64,000 bases of DNA from Diphasiastrum complanatum (Eukaryota; Streptophyta; Lycopodiopsida; Lycopodiales; Lycopodiaceae), in the NCBI GenBank assembly GCA_029204225.1, contig CM055112.1, forward strand, positions 25,247,922-25,311,921, written 5' to 3'. The position numbers and the translations under genes are program-made. Each line of letters begins with the position of its first letter. Position 1 is the stretch's first letter. A model generated the notes under the pieces. The model worked only from the letters and a program-made list of their open reading frames with translations. It did no database searches and had not been told where the DNA came from. Of the stretch, positions 55,787 to 64,000 are shown piece by piece.

Positions 55787-56610
55787 TGTGAAAAATTGTC
55801 AAGAATCTATCTTGGTTATTTTATGATTTTATGTTTGTGAGTACATTTCACATGTATGGAGCATGTTCCCATGTGTAAAATAGCTAGAAATAATTTATAA
55901 TGTTAACTTTAGGGGTATCATGAAGATTGGTAGTCAAGCATCTTGGTGTCACCAGGTGATAGGGCCAATTTTGGCTTTAGAGGTCAAATGGTCAAGTACA
56001 CAAGTTTTGTCATGATTAGGCCAAAATTCAATTGTGATGTAGCTCAAGCTAGTTAGGTTGCTTACACATGTCAAGCTTAGGTTTGATGAGTGATGCAACC
56101 TATGTGGTGGCAAAAGTCAAAGGGTCCAATCATAAGAGAGAGATGTGTTGGAAGGGTCCAATCAAAAGTGAGGGATGTTGCATCACATATCCAATAGGAT
56201 TACAGAGGCTATGTTTAAGAGGTCCAGTAAATCAAGCATGGATCTCCACGAGTTTCTATATGTACTTTCATTCCCTTCATTAATGTAAGAGAGATCTACG
56301 AGTTTTTGAGTTAATTTGGAGATTTGCCAATTTTGCTTGTATTGCCTTCTCTCTCTAGATGAGCCCAAAAGTGGTATTTTCTCTCTCTACTCGAGGAGAG
56401 GAGCTTGTTGGGACTTAGTTTATTTCATGAAGTCTTCCACACGTGTGAAACACCTTTTGGTAATGAATGAATGCATGTAGAATGGTCTTTTTGCCTTAGA
56501 TCTTGTCATTGATCTTGGATTTCAATCAATAGGTGATCTATAGTGCATGAACCAAGCTTAGGAGATCAATTTCACACATTAGGACATTCCCACATGTGTG
56601 AATTTTCACA
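55787..56610 (+). repeat. Right LTR of the old element
   Basis: Starts TGTGAAAAATTGTCAAG at 55787, similar to the young LTR start TGTTGAAAATTGTCA, and ends TTTTCACA. The part from about 56085 matches the left LTR. Confidence 0.78.
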
Positions 56611-56939
56611 TGCACTTGTTTAATACGTGCATTGTAGATCATGTGTAGAAAAGGACTATTTTAAAGATCGTTCATGTATTGGAGAATCTTGAAGTTATGT
56701 TCTCCTAGAAAAATATGTAAGGTCGTCGATGAAAAATGATCGATTTGAAAAAATGAAAAAATGAAATTGTAGAATTGGTCTTGAGTAAGCCTACAAACGT
56801 TTTTGGATGCAAATGTGATACAAGGTGCATGTGATCATGTTGGGGTTAGCATGATTTGAATAATGTCAATCTTGACTTAAGTCAACATTTATACTTTCAC
56901 TACTGACTATATAATATGAATGATTTTAGATTTTCAACA
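56611..56939. other. AT-rich spacer
   Basis: Lies between the old element and the third zinc-finger locus. No gene is seen. Confidence 0.4.
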
Positions 56940-57369
56940 ATTGTAGTCTTCATTTCACAATAATACATTGAAACACATCTGATTAGCAGTAACAAGAAAA
57001 TATACATACTGCCTAAAAGAATTTATACTTAAAAAGTTTAAAAATAAAAACAGGATAAATCATGTTTTTTATTCAAAAAATTTGAAAAAAAAAATTATGT
57101 GCACATTCCAAAAAACCCCAATGTTTTTTTCAAAAATGTGTTCCGGAACAAGGCCTTGCAATTATTGTGTACATCTATAACTACACAAGTTTGATGATGA
57201 AATGGATCATGTAGAGTTTGTGTGTGAGATGAAGATCCTTTTGATGCTCATGCATTGCACTAAAGGCATCAATCTTTCTTGTACTTGCACGATCAACAAT
57301 TGCAACCTCACTAATCACGTGCTTCATTGCTCTCAAAAGAATTATTGAGGGCTCCAATCTCTTAAGGGG

Positions 57370-57444
57370 CCAATGAGAGACTTTAGGTCTGCCACATGGT
57401 CACCCCAACTGAGGGCTAAAGACGTGGTGGCCACAACTATAAAA
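57370..57444 (+). promoter_or_regulatory. Core promoter of the intact zinc-finger gene
   Basis: CCAAT at 57370-57374, an ACGTGG word (ABRE-like, stress/ABA type) at about 57422-57427, and TATAAAA at 57438-57444. In the inverted copy the ACGTGG word is conserved but the TATA box is TATAACA. The transcript start is expected near 57470, with a leader of about 430 bases that may contain an intron. Confidence 0.6.
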
Positions 57445-57896
57445 GGCTGATACCCTCGAACACATAATTAGTCGTCAATTGTGATATGAGATGGAGCATA
57501 GCCGAAGGAATGCGTCATCTACGATATCTGCTCACTGAGCCATTGCAGGAAGGTTTCAGTTCTATCCTGCTCGCGATTTTGTGCTTTTGCCTTGTTGTGT
57601 ATCTGATGTGTCTTGAAAGCTATGGCCATAATGCACCTTCTGTCAATGCTTTGGTAAATATTAAGCATAAATCAAGTTGGAGTTCGTTTCCTTCAATTTT
57701 GTCTACTGTCGAAGATCTTGTCGCAATAAACCTTGCCCTTGTTCACAGTGCATTGTGTATTCAGGTCCAGGAAGACATGCAATTAGCGGTGCCAGCAAAC
57801 CTTTCGTTGCTAGGTCCATGTACACGCCTTCAAAGCGGAACATGTACCTGTGAAGCAGATAGCTCCCAGAGGGTTGTGTAATTAAGACACAAATAA

Positions 57897-58442
57897 ATGT
57901 CTGGGGAAAGTTGGAAGCATGACAATGGAAGGCACCACCAGGCTCCTGAAAGGCCTGTTCTTTGTGCGAATAATTGTGGGTTTTTTGGGAGTAAGGACAC
58001 AATGAACTTGTGCTCAAAGTGTTACACATCAAATTTTGTGATCGGGCGAGACAACAACTTCACTGGAATGAGTTTTGAGGAAACTGCCACGACGTTAAAA
58101 ACATCAAACGCCGAATTGACATCCTCCCGGCCGGTTGATTTACTGAGGGAAGGTAGAGACGTAGCTACAGTTGCATCACACACTGAGCTTGCTGACATTG
58201 GAAAACCTGCCACTGGCGTTTCGACAGAAGCTACCGCATCTCATGACCCTAGTCGCTGCTTTTCCTGTAGCAAACGTGTTCCATTGTATGGGCTAATTAA
58301 ATGCCGATGCGAAAATGTATTTTGCTCATTGCACCGATACGCTAAAACGCATCAGTGTACAACTAATTACAAAGCGATTGGGCGCGATGCCATCGCAAAG
58401 GCAAATCTTGTAGTCAAGGCTAAAAAGTCACAGAGAATTTAA
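57897..58442 (+). CDS. A20/AN1 zinc-finger stress-associated protein, intact copy
   Basis: The product has 181 residues. The A20 finger has C-x3-C-x11-C-x2-C (CANNCGFFGSKDTMNLCSKC, residues 23-42). The AN1 finger starts CFSCSKRVPLYGLIKCRC near residue 121, and C-S-L-H and H-Q-C are all present, so this copy alone keeps every zinc ligand. Plant proteins of this type act in abiotic-stress signalling and bind ubiquitin through A20. The ATG at 57897 is shared with copy 1. An alternative frame upstream (57486-57881) is broken by a one-base indel in the other copy, so it is leader, not protein. Most likely the working member of the group. Confidence 0.9.
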   Translation: MSGESWKHDNGRHHQAPERPVLCANNCGFFGSKDTMNLCSKCYTSNFVIGRDNNFTGMSFEETATTLKTSNAELTSSRPVDLLREGRDVATVASHTELADIGKPATGVSTEATASHDPSRCFSCSKRVPLYGLIKCRCENVFCSLHRYAKTHQCTTNYKAIGRDAIAKANLVVKAKKSQRI

Positions 58443-58534
58443 ATGATTGACAGTTGAATATTGCTTAAACAACTTCCTTATTCTACTGAGTCCTGAGCAA
58501 TATCTATAGCGGGAATTTTTGGTCATAGATTATC

Positions 58535-59575
58535 GTATTCATTGTGTGCATCGGGCCCGCTACAAGATGGGGTGGCATCACTCGAGAGCTCCTTCAGCTC
58601 AGCCAACTCTTCATCGACAAGAGCCTTCGCATCCTCGAGCGATTGTAAGAACTCGACTCAAAAATTTTCGAGCATCTGGCCTTGGAGCTGGTTCAGCTTC
58701 GTGAGATCGACTGTGATTGACCTTGCATTGGTACTCAGAGACAGAGTAGCTTCTGCCTTTAGTCTTGTCATTTGCTCCTCCTTTAAATGTTTCTGGAGAG
58801 TGACATTGTGTTGATTCACAGCCAAAATTTGCTGCTTCAAATAATCATTTTGAGTCTGAAAATTGTCAGACTTGGCCTGAATCGTCTTATTTGTCTGCTT
58901 CAAAGAATCAGCTTCCTTTATTAGAGTCTGAAGCTATGTTTCGAGAGAACGATTTTGTTCGATCAGCTTCGTGTTGTCTGATTCGAGCGAATCGATCTTC
59001 TCAAAGGACTCCTTCAGAGAGTCTATTGATTTTCTCTCCGAGTTGATAAGCTGCCTGCATCGTGAGTTGTCGGTGATACTTGTCAAATTCATATACTTCA
59101 GCCACTAGGTTCTTGGCTTTCTCTGTCATGGATCGAAACCACTGGGGCTGGTCGTCTGGTTCTTCTTCATCTGCCACAGGTGCCCCAGTGTCGCCTTCAG
59201 CAACTGTTCGTCCATTGTCTGATGTGTCGGACTAGGTTGCGTCATCCTCATAGGTGGATGCACTCTGCTGCCTCTGAGATGTGGAAGCAGATGTTGGCTT
59301 TGAAGAATCAGCAGCAGCAGCAGCTCCATCGGTATCCATTGCCACAACTTCACTCTCCATAGTAGTGGTGGCTGCTACTTCGACTACTGGTGCAGCATCG
59401 GATGTAACCGGAATAGGTACGGAAATGAGACTGGAAAGATCAATTGGCTTGGGAGCCAACATCCTTCCCGTTAGCATTATTTTTTCTTGCTCAGTCAAAA
59501 TTTGAAAATGAGTGCACAGGCGAGAAACATGGGCTTTGACTCCATAAAACTTTTGATGTTTGATCCAGCACACTA
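58535..59575 (-). pseudogene. Coiled-coil accessory frame, retroelement-type, decayed
   Basis: Reading leftward from 59575: VKAHVSRLCTHFQILTEQEK, then P-K-P-I-D-L-S-S-L, a Ser/Ala/Thr-rich acidic linker, a TAG near 59232, and the same frame again with QPQWFRSMTEKAKNLVAEVY. A frameshift near 59010 leads into a long heptad-type coiled coil (SLESDNTKLIEQNRSLET, then QTQNDYLKQQILAVNQHN and LNQLQGQMLENF), ending near 58540. The layout, acidic low-complexity linker followed by coiled coil, matches the accessory frame at 41061-41895, so I think it is from a gypsy-type element. It abuts the third zinc-finger locus at 58537. Confidence 0.5.
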
Positions 59576-59712
59576 GATTACCCGCAAGCGCATCCTGTTC
59601 ACATGGTCATTACCACAGTTTCACATGATATTTTGATAGTTGAAGTCCTCGGGGTTGAAATTAGTCCTCCTTTGGTATCTACTTCAAATGCTACATGGGC
59701 AAACCCCCACCC

Positions 59713-59713
<1 letters not shown>

Positions 59714-59739
<26 letters not shown>
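59714..59739. repeat. (CT)n microsatellite
   Basis: A CT run of about 26 bases. Confidence 0.95.
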
Positions 59740-59744
<5 letters not shown>

Positions 59745-60370
59745 AGATGGCATCCAACCCACTTTAATTTGGACGTAATTCAACCCTCTTTGATCTAGAA
59801 GCACTTAAGAAATACGTTCTCAACATACTTTTCTTTTCTCATGGTTTATGTTTTTGTTGGCAGATCTTGTCACAAAACTGTGAATATCGATCGTAAAATT
59901 GTGAATATTGGTGGTGAAGTTGTGTATACTTATCGTGATATTCTGAATATTGATCATAATTCTTTGAAAAAGTTTTAAAACTTTGACTGTGAATGTTCAT
60001 TGTCAATCATCTATATGTTAACTGTGAACATCATCATTATGAAAGATGATTATTAAATTACAAGTATATTTAGATGATAAATACCACTATTGTGAACTGT
60101 TTTTGTCAATATTAAATTGCAAAATTGTGAGTAGTCAATCATGACTTTTGTAGATTGTCAAACTATGGACAGTGAATCTTGACATTTTTTATAGTGCAAT
60201 TGTAAATAATGAACAACAACTTTTCTAATTACCCAAGTTATGAAATGTAAATCATAAATAATAAATCATGACTTTTCTTGATATTGAATATAAATTCTAT
60301 AGATTATATCAAATTATGAAATTAGTAAATACTGAATCACGATATTTGTAATTGCACAAATTATGTCCAT
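59740..60370. other. AT-rich non-coding stretch with 21-bp repeats
   Basis: Four consecutive 21-base units lie at 59879-59899, 59900-59920, 59921-59941 and 59942-59962, with consensus TGTGAATATTGATCGTGAAAT. Looser copies of TGTGAATATTGAT and AATTGTGAATA words continue to about 60350. No gene is seen. Confidence 0.7.
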
Positions 60371-60778
60371 TCTTGTGCATTTAGTTTGTTACGGCATTTT
60401 CCACTCAGGGGAAAACAACATAACAGGATACAACACCACTATGTGTTCAGTGTCGTGTTGTTATGAGAATGGCCATACACATCCCAAACACAAAGCTAAC
60501 TAGGAGATCCCTGACATGTTCTATCGACCAAGCCATACCTCTATAGCTAATAGAGGTTTTCCAGGGCTCTAGAGACATAGCCTATAAAGGATTATACTCA
60601 CTTCCTTAGTCTTCTTGAAACTCACGACTTGCACTAATGATATCTTGCTCGCTTGCGAAGTTCTAGAGCTACCTCCTTCTCGTATTCTTCTTGAGGATCT
60701 CTTCCAGAATCCTTGATGATATCATTTAAGTTCTCTAATACATACTCTGGCAATGGATCGGGAAGCCCTAGATGCAAT
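60371..60778. other. Unassigned spacer
   Basis: A small inverted pair (ACAACATAACAGGA / GTTGTTATGAG) occurs near 60415-60465. No gene is recognised. Confidence 0.35.
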
Positions 60779-61795
60779 TCAATATATTGGGTAAAGGATC
60801 ACTACAAGGGAACTACAGTCAGCATTATGTCTAACTCTAAACACGCTATCTCCAACTAGGAGATGTCTATGGAAATCCTTGGAATAGAAATAATGATAAA
60901 CCCTTCCATCTCTACTCAATTGGCAGAAGTCATCTAGTAGAGGTAGCTCTCGCAATCCTAACCCAGTCATAACAATCCAGGACCAGATCTCGTCCTAATA
61001 GCACTTTGAAGTTCTATGGAGTGTGTTGCTACCAAGACCCATGAGTCGTTCATTTTGATGTACATGGATGTTTTGACTCTAAATCCCTCATTATCAACTT
61101 CAATGGCTAAATCCCCAGCCCTTACAATTCCAATGGTGGTGTCTAAGGATATCAGTTCTACTGAAGCCCATCCAATTATTCTGACTACGGGACATACCTC
61201 CTTGGGTTTGAGGTGTAGGCCATATACTAGTTGATTACTTCTTTGACATGTCAAGCCCTCAATATAACTATACACCAATCAACTACCTCTCAAACATACA
61301 GAGTTTATCACATAACTAGCATCCCTCAGCTAGTGATTATCAACATCCACCTCTATGCATGTGCGGACTTTTGATATTTTTAGAAGAGGATCAGAATGTA
61401 GACATCCCTAGTCCTACCATAGTAAAGCAGAGGTAATATGTAGGGCTCTGGAGTTTCTAGGATCTCTGCTAATCTAGCGGCACCAAAGATGGACACAATC
61501 CATTGTTGGTACATTATTTTCAGACTTGTAAGGACGGTGATATACAGATAAGGTGTAGTAGTGTACGGAATATTACGACCTATGGGAGGGCTTGGACGAA
61601 ACATTCTCGATGCTTATTGTCATTAGGTAGTGAATCATGGTTGTATTATATGACCCATTTCCAAAGTACTCGATAAGTATACCCCTTCCATCTAAATACT
61701 CATGGGAGCTATTCAAGTGTAGCGTGCAATTCCCCAACCATCTTGGTTTATGGATGGCCAACAATGAATAGTCAAGAACCGTATGTTCCAACGAG
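60779..61795 (-). other. Chain of unidentified open frames
   Basis: Four short minus-strand frames succeed each other: 61791-61573, 61604-61380, 61278-60967 and 60970-60779. The last two overlap by ATGA at 60970-60967, and the first two overlap by about 30 bases. Only 61604 and 60970 start with ATG. Composition looks protein-like (LIGSNOT is not claimed; visible strings are KIMYQQWIVSIFGAARLAEI and VCPVVRIIGWASVELISLD), but I recognise no domain. Could be a decayed gene of unknown family or chance frames. Confidence 0.25.
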
Positions 61796-64000
61796 TTATC
61801 GCGACTATTGTGGTTCTAGATGAAGATCGACAATGGGCTAGTTCTTAACTAACATAGTGTGTTCCAACCACAGTGAGCTGAACCTCGCTCCTGTGTTCCA
61901 AGGAGACGAGGATGACTTGCTTAATTCATTCATCACATTCACTCAAGCAACATTCCTTAAAGGCTTTGTCCATGCATTCAGACAAAAAGCAATCACTCTG
62001 AGCAAGCTAGCAATCCTGCTAGAGTCTAAAACTATCATCACCTCAAATCACAACTATCCTGCATTTAACTTTCTCCTGAGACATAACAATACACTGTCTA
62101 TGAGTTCTTTTAGCATACCATGACATTTCTTAATGAAGACATGGAAGAAAACAGTATGCATTAAAGATTTTTGCAGTAAGAAATTATAATCACTACTGCA
62201 ACATCTATGACATACACAATTGTATCATCTATCACAGATTGAATATGTAGGTAGCAAAGAGTGAGAACAAAACGAGGAAACTTACATGTAAGGTTCTCTT
62301 TCTAGGCCTCCTTCAGCTCCAACCTACTGGAAATCAGAGAGCAACTGAGGATTTTTCAGAGAGTGGCAATTTGTCCTTCATGGTCAGAATCAACATCTCG
62401 AGTCAAGTAGTATTCATCAGCTCAAGTGCCTTACATAATGGAAGATATCATGCTGGAATTTGCTCACAAGTGTATCTCTCCAGGCTGTCAGAGATTGATC
62501 ATCATGAAGCTTACGAATAAGATCCATAGAATCAAAACCTTTCTTCATATCACCACTATCTGGAGTGGGCACACTGACAGTGTCACTGATAGGTGTTGCT
62601 CAACGCAATCAAGATTATGTAGGTACTAAAACAATGGTCTCCTCAGATGATTGTATCATAAACTGAAACTCCACATCAAACTGTGCCATTTGCACTATGA
62701 GGATGTTCAACGATGATGGTTCTCAGTGGCAGTAGTAGCGATGAAGTGCCTCACATATCAAGTTGCATCTGGAAGGGTAGGAATCAGTAGTCAACTACAA
62801 TACTTTTACTAGTACAATCGTTGGATCTTCAAAGACAACTCCATGAACATTGTATCTCTGGTAGCACTCATAGCAATGACTCTTGGGAATACGTGCATGT
62901 AAGACAGCATTCATGCGGCTCCTCTGCACAGTGATGCTCACGTTGTAGTTCCAACAAATGTAGTCATGGAAAAAGGCCCTCCAAAGAAGTTGTCATACAG
63001 AATCACACTCCATCCAAGAACAATTTAGTGTGGATTGTTATTAGAAACTCTAAAAAATTGTTGCTCAAGCATTTGAAGTCATTGCTCGGCATCACTCGGG
63101 CCAGATAGGGTATCACTCAATGTTGGCACTCGGATCACAGTTACACTCAGACTGCAGCTGTTCTCAGAGGCACTACTCATTGGCTGTGCTCAGACCCAAT
63201 CGCTCAAGTTCAAACGATACATAGGAAGAAATGCTCACTCAGTGGCAGAGATTTACAAATCATTTTACTGATAACTCAAATAGGTAGCACTCAGATCAAG
63301 TTCCTAACAACTGGATTCTCAATTGAAGACCTGCATAGCTCCATTGTAGGCGTGAAAAGTTACATAATCTCAGAGGTGTGAACGCAGAATCGGCGTGATA
63401 AACCTACGCTCCCCATACAAAGCGATTTCTCTGATCAACGCACATAAAGGAGGATCTCAACTTTATTCACTCATGCAGTGATAGCGAAAAAACCGAGATT
63501 CTCTATCTCATGTATCCATGTGATGTACACACTCACACTTTCGATTACCAAAGCGTCCAATATAAAGTCATGGAATATAATAATGATGATCAATGATTGG
63601 TCAAGTATACTTATCCCCCAATGGTTGAAGGCCCACCCTTTCAACTCTTCATTCCCTTTTGCCCTTTGACCATTCAATACATCATTTCCAAGGGTTGATT
63701 TAGACTTTTTGGCATTGTGCCATGTGGACTCTTAAATGGCATTGAAGAGTGTGGATAGGGGCACATGGGCACCCATGACCAAAGTACATGGCCCATGTGG
63801 GTCAATGTTCTCATCCAATAGAAATGTCCCATTTGTCACCATGAGTCAAGGTCTTATGCCCGGTATTTCACATTTTGTCGGCATCTTCTCAAATTCAGAC
63901 GGTCTTTGACATTTTTCCGGTCCTTTTTGATAATTGATCTTTGGGTGGCCCTTATGCATTAGGTACTTCCTTAAGTATGAAGGTTTTGCCCATTTCGGTC
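61796..64000. other. Unassigned right end
   Basis: No credible gene was found; the short frames here (61857-62123, 62426-62629, 63471-63677) lack motifs. Between about 63080 and 63300 words of the type CACTCAG or GCTCAAG recur ten or so times. The last 300 bases have repeated CATGTGG/CACATGG and GGTC words. This may be LTR sequence of an element that extends beyond the window. Confidence 0.35.

Larger units (their letters stand above)
46299..56610 (+). mobile_element. Old non-autonomous copia-type element, split by a younger insertion
   Basis: Left LTR 46299-46824 (5'-truncated) and right LTR 55787-56610 share long runs, such as AAGTCAAAGGGTCCAATC and the stretch around GATGTTGCATCACA. A degenerate primer site TGGTATCTCATAGCC follows the left LTR (46825-46839). 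GATGAGGAG directly precedes the right LTR, like the polypurine tract of the younger element. The internal region has gag and a knuckle, but no protease, integrase or reverse transcriptase on either side of the insertion. It belongs to the same broad family as the inner element. Confidence 0.75.
56940..58537. repeat. Inverted segmental duplication, partner of 813-2385
   Basis: Carries promoter, leader, coding region and 3' flank of the zinc-finger gene in the opposite orientation to the copies at 0.9 and 5.7 kb. Confidence 0.88.

Noticed and set aside
61857-62629. Short plus-strand frames (88 and 67 codons) as genes
   Set aside because: No domains, promoter or conserved neighbours; length is within chance expectation.

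Overview
The window is nuclear DNA of a land plant. It is AT-rich and dominated by LTR retrotransposons, with a few host-type genes between them. The host-type genes are three copies of an A20/AN1 zinc-finger stress-associated protein gene, a small secreted-protein gene, a dirigent pseudogene and a decayed ParB-like gene. No bacterial or organellar organisation is seen. Seedless-plant ancestry is a weak guess, based only on the ParB-like family, and I cannot settle it from the sequence.

Layout. 1-6.1 kb: two direct copies of the zinc-finger locus on the minus strand (903-1451 and a 5'-truncated copy at 5679-6110), with a gag fragment, a copia tail and several repeats between them. 6.8-9.7 kb: a minus-strand Ty3/gypsy remnant (gag, protease, 3' LTR). 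9.99-10.12 kb: a GC-rich, nearly perfect inverted repeat. 10.5-11.2 kb: a minus-strand secreted-protein gene with its own TATA-like box. 12.07-12.47 kb: a dirigent pseudogene. 13.3-21.05 kb: a tandem composite of one Ty1/copia family, with three LTR pieces and two internal regions. 21.4-23.35 kb: a decayed hAT transposase. 24.3-29.5 kb: two minus-strand copia remnants with a possible captured coding fragment between them. 29.55-34.04 kb: a plus-strand gypsy element with a tRNA-Asp-type primer site. 34.9-41.9 kb: an accessory open frame split by a second gypsy element of opposite orientation (35.3-41 kb). 42.5-44.4 kb: an orphan copia LTR followed by dispersed palindromic repeats. 44.85-46.02 kb: the ParB-like pseudogene. 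46.3-56.61 kb: a nested structure. An old plus-strand non-autonomous copia-type element was split by a young, apparently complete minus-strand copia element (48666-54978), which has matching 862-bp LTRs, a TTCAC target duplication and one uninterrupted 1326-codon gag-pol frame. 56.94-58.54 kb: the third zinc-finger copy, plus strand, inverted relative to the other two; it alone keeps all zinc ligands and a TATA box. 58.5-59.6 kb: a decayed coiled-coil frame. 59.6-64 kb: mostly unassigned DNA with short repeats.

The genes do not form an operon or pathway. The history is repeated insertion, nesting and decay of LTR elements around a duplicated stress-associated gene. Only the gene at 57897-58442, the secreted-protein gene at 10576-11010 and the young copia gag-pol look functional. 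Every family call rests on motifs read by eye; no database search was made.
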